Shown here piece by piece: positions 43,101-51,176 of a DNA stretch of 64,000 bases. The stretch lies in contig NZ_CP083388.1 of NCBI RefSeq assembly GCF_020042285.1, forward strand, positions 2,754,001 through 2,818,000. The letters run 5' to 3'. Within the stretch, counting starts at the first letter, position 1; each line of letters opens with the position of its first letter. Under the pieces are notes generated by a model. It saw only the letters and a list, made by a program, of their open reading frames with translations, was not told the DNA's origin and ran no database searches. The stretch is from Ferruginibacter albus (lineage in GTDB: Bacteria > Bacteroidota > Bacteroidia > Chitinophagales > Chitinophagaceae). The position numbers and the translations under genes are program-made.

Positions 43101-44343
43101 CGTTAGATAATGTATAAGTGATCACAACATTATTATATGTTCCTGCATTTGCGCTGCTATATGCCGCGGCTGTTGCTGAAACACCTACCGTTTGTGTTCC
43201 TACTAAATTTGATAAGGTTCCTGCTGTTACCGTTCCTGCTGTTGTTGTACCATCATATGTTTTTTGTGCGATAGCAGGTGCTGTTATGGATAAACTTTTT
43301 GCTGACACAGTGCTAGAAACAGGTACTACATTAAATGATTGAGCGCCTGAACTTGAAAGCCCGATATTACCTGAATAGGTTCCTACGTCTGTTGTTGCAG
43401 CTAATCTTACAAATACAGAAGTATTAACAATTCCTGATGCTTGTGAAAGCGTTAATGTAGAAGAATATGTTCCTCCGGAAGTAGTTGAATATTCAAACCC
43501 GGTTGAAGCTGCTATTGAAATACTACCTGAAAGACCGGTACCGGTTACCTGGAAACTTGTTGGTGTTGCAGAAGCAGTGCCATATGTAGTATTTACAGCA
43601 GTTAAAGTACCTACAGCAAATATATATACAGGCAATGTTAGTGCAGAATTAGTAGCGAAAAATTTTGAGGTAGTAGTAAGCTCTGTTGCCAGGCCTGACA
43701 AAGAACCAAAAAAAGAAACCTTCGTTGAAGAAGAACTACCGGCTGCATAATATAGATCGTTTGCAGAAGATGAAGGAAAATTTAGAAAATAGGTTGATGG
43801 CAATAAAGTAGTACTTGGTTGAAAAGTAGTTGATGCCGTTGCATCACTGCTCTTCGTTATTAAAGCTGCTCCATAATTTATGCCATACAATAAAGTAATT
43901 CCGGATTGGCTTGTCCAATGAGAATCATCAGCAGTACCTTGAAAGATAAATAATTGATCTCCGCTTGCATTAAATGAAAAGTTGCTTGGTGCACCCGAAT
44001 TCCATCCTGTGCCGCTTACACTCATCCCGTTTGTCCACGATAAAATAGTTCCTGCTTTAAGATCTGAAGGAGCAGTATAAATTAAATAGTTCTCATTACT
44101 GCGTCCTGCTGTAGCGCTTGTAAATCCATTATCAGTAAAATTTATAACGGTACCGGATCCTATATCTTTTAACAGGATAACAGAAAACTTATCAGGGTTA
44201 TCTGCATTTATTCCAAGCAATGCAATATCGCCCGGAGCAAGTGTCGTAGCTGTGGCATAAGTTTTTTGCACAGATGTAAATGTTATTACAACGAATAAAA
44301 ATTTTAAAACTCCATTAAATCTTGAAAGGGATAATTGTTTCAT
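40135..44343 (-). CDS. Giant T9SS type A cargo protein with YDG/MBG repeats
   Basis: The 1402-aa protein has a signal peptide (FNGVLKFLFVVITFTSVQKTYA) and a beta N-terminal module (DIALLGINADNPDKFSVILL) also seen in other Bacteroidetes surface proteins. Two nearly identical 89-residue YDG-type repeats follow (SLSITAPAIAQKTYDGTTTA; about 349-526), then an MBG-type module (SLTITAKNITKNYGDAL). The region from about 620 on matches its neighbours: VTVQRYLRS, RAWRLMTAPVQ, GNPYAAPVDL, YTWDPSIGQ. It ends with a fibronectin-like module (TPVRFTNVNAQPV) and a type A sorting domain (IYPNPVKNGLLNI). The stop lies 71 bases before the start of the 1531-aa gene, so the two may be co-transcribed. Confidence 0.9.
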   Translation of the reverse strand: MKQLSLSRFNGVLKFLFVVITFTSVQKTYATATTLAPGDIALLGINADNPDKFSVILLKDIGSGTVINFTDNGFTSATAGRSNENYLIYTAPSDLKAGTILSWTNGMSVSGTGWNSGAPSNFSFNASGDQLFIFQGTADDSHWTSQSGITLLYGINYGAALITKSSDATASTTFQPSTTLLPSTYFLNFPSSSANDLYYAAGSSSSTKVSFFGSLSGLATELTTTSKFFATNSALTLPVYIFAVGTLTAVNTTYGTASATPTSFQVTGTGLSGSISIAASTGFEYSTTSGGTYSSTLTLSQASGIVNTSVFVRLAATTDVGTYSGNIGLSSSGAQSFNVVPVSSTVSAKSLSITAPAIAQKTYDGTTTAGTVTAGTLSNLVGTQTVGVSATAAAYSSANAGTYNNVVITYTLSNGTNGGKASNYSLAAGSATGVIKARDLSITAPAIAQKPYDGTTTAGAVTAGTLSNLVGTQTVGVSATAAAYSSANAGTYNNVVITYTLSNGTNGGNASNYNLVNGTATGVIGARSLTITAKNITKNYGDALSDGTSSTAFTSNNLVSPETIGSVTVAYGSGAAATAAPGIYNNSITVSAATGGTFTASNYNIAYAQGNITVSIASTQWKTSNATTDWSSAGNWTNGLPTQYMLADIPVNASPYPELTQNTSVYNLSLGGASTLTLGANTLTVNNNITGTGTLKGSSLSGLLLANDHVNPSLNFASGADTLYNLTLNDNATATLGSTLNLAARTNATPAKLTVGNSAVFNTQDGLTLISNNCNTAMIAPVLGAITGKVTVQRYLRSDENSFYATGNPTTGSAKRAWRLMTAPVQNNGSPTIYESWQEGGLIYSDNDASTHGKGTMITGPNASNGLESGVNGSYSMKFFNAATQKLENVANTNVAISQSANNGSAENTGYFIFVRGDRNPQTVNNPNSGTAPVDNTTLSVKGNLQTGKQEFSIVPSADFTSQKYTLIGNPYAAPVDLNKLTFQGYGAGNIDVYTWDPSIGQVGAYVLLENSGSGFQTNATTGQNNFIQSSQAFFVLGTTNQCSVIFNESSKAGAQNNNLVFRPTGAPTNPYMIARLYKVNNDNSVSVLDYNQTYFNDAYSIDPVLGEDAPKLANINETFSVMRDSVALFSDRRPRLRNLDTVFFKLLRTNEQKYQIRFVDSLPDVNADAYLIDKYTGDSTKVSLTDSSTIVNFTVNSDSASKSPTRFVLFLRPQTTTPVRFTNVNAQPVIDNAIKVQWNVEEQSGIKYYEVERSNDNKTFTTVATIAVQTSSGALQYSWIDNAAGAGNNYYRIKTVENSGTEAYSKIAMASINALNAEISIYPNPVKNGLLNISLKNISAGNYTIALRNAIGQEILRTIISHDGTNQVKNLQVNKKIAKGMYQLTVEGLKNSINTINVVVE
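42766..43299 (-). repeat. Two tandem 267-bp YDG coding repeats
   Basis: Two adjacent 267-bp units (89 codons each) inside the 1402-aa gene encode almost the same sequence (IAQKTYDGTTTAG and IAQKPYDGTTTAG, both then TLSNLVGTQTVGVSATAAAY). DNA differences are mostly silent. Boundaries are approximate. Confidence 0.8.
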
Positions 44344-44841
44344 AGTAAGTCCAAACGATAATTTTTGTCTTGTGTTAATATAGATACAGCCATCTGTTGC
44401 ATTTACCTTTTACATACTTACATAACAGGCAATTCTCTTTCTATTTTCATTATTATAAATAATGTCCAAAGAGCAAATAGTAAAGTAGCAATGCACTTCA
44501 TAGTTGAAATTTTACAGGTTACATTACTAAATGCAGGCAAATAACTGTTTCATATGTACATCAAGCAATAATTACAGCACTAAGCAGGGCTATTCAAAGG
44601 GATAAGAGGTATTGAGAGAGGGGATTCAATAGATTTAGATTCAGCGCAAAATTATCATGGCACTGTTAAGGAATCGTTACCTCAATGTGAACAAATAACA
44701 CTGTGGAAGATTTTAAGATCGGGTGTGAATTATTCGTGTATTACTTACCGTAAGTTGTTTACTACTCTTTTTAGGTAACACAAAAAGCAGTCCGGCAATT
44801 GCTTGCCAAACTGCTTTACATTTTTTTATTTACGAACAATA
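44344..44841. other. 498-bp intergenic region upstream of the YDG-repeat gene
   Basis: No gene is supported. It includes the terminator of the 86-aa gene (44784-44817) at its right end. The remainder is AT-rich and presumably carries the promoter for the 1402-aa gene; no exact consensus was found. Confidence 0.5.
44784..44817 (-). terminator. Intrinsic terminator after the 86-aa gene
   Basis: AAAGCAGT (44784-44791) pairs with ACTGCTTT (44810-44817), with GGCAA/TTGCC pairing inside. T residues follow on the minus strand. It lies 25 bases past the stop at 44842. Confidence 0.8.
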
Positions 44842-45102
44842 TTATTTGCTGTTAACAGCTGCTTCTGACTTTTTTTGTTTTACCTTTTTAATAACGATGA
44901 ATGCAAAAAATGCTGCTATTAAAAGGAACATACATGTCATATTGCTGTCAAAAGGTACTGCTAATGGATTATTCTGATCCGGATTAGGTGATGTTGGTGA
45001 CCCGGGATTGTCATCTTGCGCAAACGTCAGCACAGGCAATACCAACATACTTACTGTAGCCACATTGCGAACAAACCACTTTTTTACAGAATGATTTTTC
45101 AT
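44842..45102 (-). CDS. Small signal-peptide and membrane-anchored protein
   Basis: The 86-aa protein has a signal peptide (NVATVSMLVLPVLTFA, cleavage before QDD), a Pro/Asn-rich linker (DNPGSPTSPNPDQNNP), one transmembrane helix (MTCMFLLIAAFFAFIVI) and a lysine-rich tail (KKVKQKKSEA). It would be an inner-membrane protein with a short periplasmic segment. It starts 15 bases after the stop of the 1894-aa T9SS gene and is followed by a terminator, so the two form an operon. A link to export or sensing of that protein is inferred from position; I do not recognise the family. Confidence 0.8.
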   Translation of the reverse strand: MKNHSVKKWFVRNVATVSMLVLPVLTFAQDDNPGSPTSPNPDQNNPLAVPFDSNMTCMFLLIAAFFAFIVIKKVKQKKSEAAVNSK

Positions 45103-45117
45103 TTTAATCTTGAGTTT

Positions 45118-48100
45118 TTATTTTACAAATATTTTTTGGATAAACACATTTTTTGAAGGCGATACCACCTGCAACTTATAAACCCCTTGAGGATAGATAG
45201 CTTTCACATTTATTGTTTTAACCACACTTCCACCGGCATGATCTATCTCTGAATTATATAATTCCTGTCCGTTGGTATTTAAAACCCTGATCAAATATTT
45301 TCCTGCCGGCTGATTGGTTAAATGCAACTGTATTTTTCCATCAGTAACAGGGTTAGGATATACTTTTACGAAGCTGTTTGCTTCAGTCAACGTAGCATTT
45401 ACAATGCTGCTGTATTTTATATCGCCCGACGATGCAATACTTTTAACGCGATAGTAATTGGCTCCTTCCACTGCATCTTCATCTATCCAGCTATAATTAC
45501 TTGCCATACCTTTTGCAGGCACATAAGCACCGTTTGTAAAATTGATGCCATCAGCAGAATGTTCTACCTCGTATCCTGTAATTCCTGTTTCTTCCGATAC
45601 CTTCCATTCTACCTGTACTGCTTTATTTAAAGGCGATGCTTTAATGCCGGCAAATGTTACCGGAACAATAGTAGGTGCATTTAACACAAGGCTGAAACGA
45701 TTAGAAGCGACTGAACCTGCATTTGCATCAACCGTGAAGCTTACTGAACCGCCGTTTGTAAGATCTACCTTAGTGGAAGTATTTAAGTAACTATCTTTTA
45801 AGTAAGCGGCAACACCGTTCAATCCTGTCGGAACAAATTGCAATTGATATTGTCCCTGCGCCATATTCCACATGTTATAGAATATAGTATCGGTTGCAGT
45901 AACCGGTTGTCTCGCTTCCAATATTAACTTAGAACCGTTACGAAGGATCACAAAGTTTTGTAGTGTATTACTTAATTTTTGAGCATCGTTTCCATCAATA
46001 GCGTCAGAATAATCACTGTTGAATACTACAGCATTTGCATCTGCCAGGTTTTGTGTAGTGCCTGATACTGTATATAGATTTGTTTTTAATCTTACTACAG
46101 TATTTCCTGTAGGTCTGAACACCATTGCACTACCGTCTGTTTTAGCACTTTCGGTTAATGTGATAAGATTATCGTCATCGCTGGTAGCATGGATAAAGAA
46201 TGCCTGACCTGACTGTATTATAGTATTCGCAGAAGAATAGCTACCACCCGGTATTATTGGCTCATAATTGTTAGACTCACTGAATACTTGATAAGCTCCC
46301 ATGTAAGGCGGCGTATTAATTAACTTAGGATCCCACACATAAAACTTATGATCAATTCCCTCTCCTTTTGAAAGCTGTGTAAAATCAATTGCAGATGCAT
46401 ACACGTTGCCTATTAATCCAAACTTGCCAGCTGGCGTAGATATTGGGTTTTGCTCGCCTACATATAATGGACCTGTTGTACGCAAGGTAGTAGCACTGGT
46501 TGGCCCGCTATTGCCTGCGTTAGGTGTTTGACGTCTATCACCTCTGATATATAAGAAGTAGCCAGAGGTTGCTGCTACCGTACCAATTAACGGACCATTG
46601 GTAGCATCCACATCATTCCATTTATTAGTAACCTGGTCGTAAGTAAGCATAGATGCAGATGGTGTTTGATAATCAAATCCACGATCTGCCCAATCAGAAA
46701 GATTGCTTGTGATAATAGTACCATATCCTGCAGGTGTTGTAGAGCCTGTTGCTTCACCTTCCTGCAATGCATCGTGTACCGTTTGCGTTGTTTGCGTTGG
46801 AATAGATAATAATCTCCATGAACGTTGCGCATTTGCAGGTATATAACGCTCAACTGTTACATTAGCCGGATTATTAGAATTGATATCAATAATACTTCCG
46901 TCCATCGTTCCTACCCTTGCAGTACCATTTATATCAGACGCAAGGATCAAACTATCCGTTGTATATAAAGAAGATCCCGCTGCTAAAGAAACAGTACCTG
47001 ATGATAAATTATTACCCGGTGCTATTTTCAATTTAGTACCCATTACTGCAGTGGTTCCACTCTCTAACGAAAGGTATTTAAGCAGCTCAGCACCCGGAGC
47101 AAATTTTACTGTTCCAGCTAACCCAACTGATGCAATATCCAAAGCCGAACTTGATGAACCTTTTAAGGTAACAGACGTGCCGTCATTTTCATCAGTATTA
47201 TTATTGGATAGTGTACCGTTTACCGTTAGTTTATGATCACCAAGATCAAGTACAACATTGTTTTCTATCGTCAAATTTCCTACTACCACATCTTTGTTCA
47301 ATACAGGCATATTTACTGCTGTATTTGGAATTTTGAAATCATTACCATCGGTCGGTACGCCGCATGTCCAGTTAGCTGCATTATCCCATACTGAGCTTAC
47401 AGCACCTGTCCATGTCTTTCCTGATATAATTATATTAACAGTTGCTTGAGAAACACAAGGAGTTTTAGTAACTGTCCATTGTAAAGTATAAGTACCTTGT
47501 CCTTGCGCAGGAATGAATTTAGCAGCTTTATCTGTTGTTGGACTTCCAGGAGATGTTGAACTCGAGAATTGTCCTGCAGTAGCTAAGTTATCAGGATTAG
47601 GCGCACCTATTATTGACCATACACCATTTGCACCTGAAGGTAACTGTGCAGCTAATTGCACGTTATTAGCACCTCCATTATCACATACTGTCTGATCAGT
47701 ACCTGCATCTGCAGTAATTGCACCAACTATAGTAACATTATCAGTAGCATCCACTGCTGCACAACCGCCACCAGCGGCTATTTGATAATGCACCACATAT
47801 GAATTAGCTGTACTGGCAGAAGGTGTAATAGCACCTGCCGCACTTAAACTTAAACCGGTTGGTACCGATGAAAAAGTACCGCCTGTTGTTCCAGTACGTG
47901 TTACATTAATAACAGTAGCATCACTTCCGCAATAAGAAGCATTAGCATAATTAATAGTTGCTGAACGTGCTGCTGTTACAACAATAGTTGTGCTGCCTAT
48001 TGTTCCGCAACCTGTTACTTGATAATTTACTGTATAAGTGCCTGCTGTACTTGCACCTAAATTAACTGCACCACTTGTAGCATTAATACTTAAGCCTGTA

Positions 48101-50802
48101 GTAGAAACATACGTACCACCAGCGGGAACTGATGTCGCTGTTACTGAAGCAGTACCTGAAGTGCTACAATAAGGCGTTCCGCTGTAGCTAAAAGTTGCTG
48201 TTGGACAAACTGTTTGTACTGATATTTCGTTAGAAGTAGCAGTAGTACTAGCACCATTTACTGCACGAACTGCATAATAATAAGTTGTACCTGCTGTTAA
48301 ACCGGTTGTAACTTTTGAAACAGTTGGTGCTGTAATTGAGAATGGAGAGCCGGTTATAGGAGAATTTGTTATACCAGTTCCCTGTTGAATTGAAAGATTA
48401 TCAAGGAAAAAACGTCCTTTACTTGACGAATTTCCTAGGAAGGTTATTGTTGTTGCAGCTGTACCTCCTGTAAGAGGAATTGAAAAAGTTTTCCAGGTGG
48501 TTTGATCAGTATTCATACTTGCGGTAGTAACTGTAGTACCATTTACTTGGATATTCAACTGTGCATTATCACCGCTCCAAGCTACTGCATCAAAAGTAAG
48601 GTTAAATGCACCTCCATTTGCTGACAAATTAATACTTGGAGTAGTTATGCTACCTACTGCGGAACCTGTCCCCATTTTGGTTGCACCTGCTGCCTGAAAA
48701 ACCTTAACACCTGACCATCCTGGTGTTTGAGTAAAAGAATTTAAAGTGCCAGATCTATCAGTACTCTCACCTGCACTGGAACCACCGGTATTCGCAGTAC
48801 CTCCGCTAAATCCACTAAAATTTTCACTAAGCACCGTGTTAATAACACTTCCTGTTTTTGTATAAACATCCAAACTATAGCTTGCTGCTCCTGTAACTGC
48901 ATTCCAGTTAGCAGTAAATCCATTAGCTCCTATAGCTGTTGCAGCTGTAGCTACCGGCACACTCATTGCAGAAGTTGTAAAACTTAACGCAGTTGCAGAA
49001 CCCGTACCTCCTCCATTAATTCCGTATGCTCTGTAATAATAGGTTGTACTTGGGTTTAAGCCCGTAATTGATGGCACAGAAAAATTATTTCCACTTCTGT
49101 TAGTTGCTGCTACTTTTGTACCTGCAGGGCTAACAAAATTCTGGTCTGTACTATATTCAATACCATAAGACGTAACACTGCTACAACCGTTTGAAGTAAA
49201 GGCACCCGCTAAGTTAGCAACACTGTTAACAGTAACAGTTCCACTGCTTACTGTAGTTAAAGCAGGTACTGTATTTACACCAACGCCTCCGGGAGTTACT
49301 GTTACATTACCTGAAAACCCACCACCGGCAACAACTATATTACCTGAATATGATTGTGCTGCAGTAGGATTAAATGATACCGACACTACCTGGCTAAAAG
49401 TACCGCCGGGTTGCGAAATTGATAATGAAGGAAAATAGTTTGATCCATCTATTGAATAGCTATATCCATTTAAAGCTGCAACAGTTACATTATCTGTTGT
49501 AAGGTTTGTACCACTTATCGTAAATGAAGCTGGATAATTGCCATTTATACATTGATTGCCAAAAGTTGTTATAGGTGAGCTTATTGATAATACTGGAGAA
49601 GAAACTGCTGTTACTGTAATACTACCTTTTACATAAGTTGGATTATAGTTACCAATAGTTGCTGTACCTGTAATGGGAGCGGATGGTGTAACTGAATTTG
49701 TATAAGTGCCGGGTGCATCACCTGCGGCAGCGCCTGTACCATAAGTCATTGTTACGCCTGTAATAGTTTCTCCATTTTGAGTTCCGCTTGTTGTAAAGAA
49801 AGCGTTCACGCCATTGGTCAATGTATTACCTTGTGGTTTTACAGTATCCTTAGCCGTAATTGTTATAGGTGCAGCTGTTACCCCGTTTCCTGTACCTGTG
49901 CTTATATTTACAGTAGTTAGTCCTGTACTTGTTAAAGCGATATTTTGCGAATTATAGCTACCCGAAACCGGTGCAGTAGCCTTTAACCGAACACTTAATG
50001 TACCGCTTACTGAGCCAGATGATGGCGTAAATACTGCGGTATTACCAAAGGTTGTACCATTTGAAGAAACTTCAAAATTAGTACTAGGTGCTGTAGCTGT
50101 AATTGTGTTGGTTCCTAAATTAGAGCCTGTAACAGTTGCCGTACGAACTGTTGATATAGCACCATAAGTAGTAGTTAATGCTCCGCTAAGTGTACCTGCT
50201 GACATAGAACCTGCAGGTGGTGCAGTAACAGTTCCACTAATAGTTAAAGATCTTGTATAACTATAACCACCTCCTGAACCGGCGCCTGGCGCACGATTTA
50301 CTGTTATGGTAGCTCCTCCTGCAGGTATAGTTTGTCCATCACTAGGAGAAGTGGGAACAGATAAAGCAGTTAATGTTACATTCCCTCCACAATTACTGGA
50401 ACTTCCAATACCGGTAACGGCACTGGTATAAGGCCCGCCTGTAGTACCACTTAATGTAAATGAGAAATTTCTTGAACCGGCATTACTGGCATAGGCTGCA
50501 CCTCCTACAGAGGTAACTTTAACCGTATAACCGGTTTGTGGTGTAATAGTACAAGAATAAGAAGTATTAGCTCCGTTACCTGCTGTAACACAAGATGCAA
50601 CAACTCCATTGTACTGGGAAACAGTTACCCCAGCAGGTACACCAGAAGCAGCAATATTACCGGTTAAGCCGGTAAAAGTAATAGTAAAAGCAGTGGGTGT
50701 TTGAGCCGATACGGAATTAACTGCTGCAAAAAGAAACAGCAGTACCAAAAGTTTTGGTAACAGATTTTTAAAGTGTGAAGCGCATAAATGTTTCATAAGC
50801 AT
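45118..50802 (-). CDS. Giant T9SS type A cargo protein (1894 aa)
   Basis: The protein has a signal peptide (KNLLPKLLVLLFLFAAVNSVSA), a first module with cysteines (about 35-180), several Ig/MBG-like modules (TITAKDTVKPQGNTLTNGVN near 315), choice-of-anchor-like (TTFGNQCINGNYPASFTISG) and fibronectin type III-like modules (NSVANLAGAFTS to YYYRAYGINGG), a jelly-roll module (ENFSGFSGGTANTGG to FLDNLSIQQG) and further beta repeats. The last third shares landmarks with its neighbours (VTVERYIPANAQRSWRLLSI, KFYVWDPKL, FRPTGN) and ends in a type A sorting domain (VYPNPVTDGKIQL). ATG 50796 is an alternative start. It is the first gene of an operon with the 86-aa membrane protein. Confidence 0.9.
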   Translation of the reverse strand: MLMKHLCASHFKNLLPKLLVLLFLFAAVNSVSAQTPTAFTITFTGLTGNIAASGVPAGVTVSQYNGVVASCVTAGNGANTSYSCTITPQTGYTVKVTSVGGAAYASNAGSRNFSFTLSGTTGGPYTSAVTGIGSSSNCGGNVTLTALSVPTSPSDGQTIPAGGATITVNRAPGAGSGGGYSYTRSLTISGTVTAPPAGSMSAGTLSGALTTTYGAISTVRTATVTGSNLGTNTITATAPSTNFEVSSNGTTFGNTAVFTPSSGSVSGTLSVRLKATAPVSGSYNSQNIALTSTGLTTVNISTGTGNGVTAAPITITAKDTVKPQGNTLTNGVNAFFTTSGTQNGETITGVTMTYGTGAAAGDAPGTYTNSVTPSAPITGTATIGNYNPTYVKGSITVTAVSSPVLSISSPITTFGNQCINGNYPASFTISGTNLTTDNVTVAALNGYSYSIDGSNYFPSLSISQPGGTFSQVVSVSFNPTAAQSYSGNIVVAGGGFSGNVTVTPGGVGVNTVPALTTVSSGTVTVNSVANLAGAFTSNGCSSVTSYGIEYSTDQNFVSPAGTKVAATNRSGNNFSVPSITGLNPSTTYYYRAYGINGGGTGSATALSFTTSAMSVPVATAATAIGANGFTANWNAVTGAASYSLDVYTKTGSVINTVLSENFSGFSGGTANTGGSSAGESTDRSGTLNSFTQTPGWSGVKVFQAAGATKMGTGSAVGSITTPSINLSANGGAFNLTFDAVAWSGDNAQLNIQVNGTTVTTASMNTDQTTWKTFSIPLTGGTAATTITFLGNSSSKGRFFLDNLSIQQGTGITNSPITGSPFSITAPTVSKVTTGLTAGTTYYYAVRAVNGASTTATSNEISVQTVCPTATFSYSGTPYCSTSGTASVTATSVPAGGTYVSTTGLSINATSGAVNLGASTAGTYTVNYQVTGCGTIGSTTIVVTAARSATINYANASYCGSDATVINVTRTGTTGGTFSSVPTGLSLSAAGAITPSASTANSYVVHYQIAAGGGCAAVDATDNVTIVGAITADAGTDQTVCDNGGANNVQLAAQLPSGANGVWSIIGAPNPDNLATAGQFSSSTSPGSPTTDKAAKFIPAQGQGTYTLQWTVTKTPCVSQATVNIIISGKTWTGAVSSVWDNAANWTCGVPTDGNDFKIPNTAVNMPVLNKDVVVGNLTIENNVVLDLGDHKLTVNGTLSNNNTDENDGTSVTLKGSSSSALDIASVGLAGTVKFAPGAELLKYLSLESGTTAVMGTKLKIAPGNNLSSGTVSLAAGSSLYTTDSLILASDINGTARVGTMDGSIIDINSNNPANVTVERYIPANAQRSWRLLSIPTQTTQTVHDALQEGEATGSTTPAGYGTIITSNLSDWADRGFDYQTPSASMLTYDQVTNKWNDVDATNGPLIGTVAATSGYFLYIRGDRRQTPNAGNSGPTSATTLRTTGPLYVGEQNPISTPAGKFGLIGNVYASAIDFTQLSKGEGIDHKFYVWDPKLINTPPYMGAYQVFSESNNYEPIIPGGSYSSANTIIQSGQAFFIHATSDDDNLITLTESAKTDGSAMVFRPTGNTVVRLKTNLYTVSGTTQNLADANAVVFNSDYSDAIDGNDAQKLSNTLQNFVILRNGSKLILEARQPVTATDTIFYNMWNMAQGQYQLQFVPTGLNGVAAYLKDSYLNTSTKVDLTNGGSVSFTVDANAGSVASNRFSLVLNAPTIVPVTFAGIKASPLNKAVQVEWKVSEETGITGYEVEHSADGINFTNGAYVPAKGMASNYSWIDEDAVEGANYYRVKSIASSGDIKYSSIVNATLTEANSFVKVYPNPVTDGKIQLHLTNQPAGKYLIRVLNTNGQELYNSEIDHAGGSVVKTINVKAIYPQGVYKLQVVSPSKNVFIQKIFVK

Positions 50803-51176
50803 AATTTGTTTAAGCCAGAATGATTTAATTATAATTCGATGTGAATCTTTGGGATATAACGGCTTCAGTGGATACTTAAATAGATGATGGCAGTAACGTA
50901 AAAGTGTGCGATGAGACTTTTAACAGGAATTTTGGAATTGCGATGTAAAAGTAGGTTTTGAGAAATAAACTTGATACAAATCAAGATTACTTAATCTTTA
51001 CATAATTGTTACGTATCACATCTAAATAATCAGTATAAGTCGATAATTCTTACATTTTTAATAAGAAAGATGATAGTAGAAGACAGGACACAAAAAAAAA
51101 TTTTATAAACATAAAGAGGACTGCTTTGCAGTTAAATAGTTTTTAACTTTCTTTATCCGCATTTAGAATTTCACTT
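50803..51176. other. 374-bp divergent intergenic region
   Basis: No gene is supported. It must hold the promoters of the 1894-aa gene (minus) and the 631-aa gene (plus). TAACTTTC at 51144-51151 with TTTG at 51125-51128 is a weak candidate for the latter, with a spacer of 15 rather than 19. Confidence 0.45.

Noticed and set aside
31083..43299. Regular repeats that could suggest a CRISPR array
   Set aside because: Periods are 222 and 267 bp, in frame, with protein-level conservation; there are no short repeats with unique spacers and no cas genes.
44344..44783. Possible RNA gene in the long spacer
   Set aside because: No consensus promoter, conserved structure or terminator apart from that of the 86-aa gene could be seen.
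29791..50000. Many plus-strand ORFs of 60-140 codons
   Set aside because: They are antisense to the giant T9SS genes, whose Thr/Ser/Asn-rich codons leave open frames on the opposite strand.
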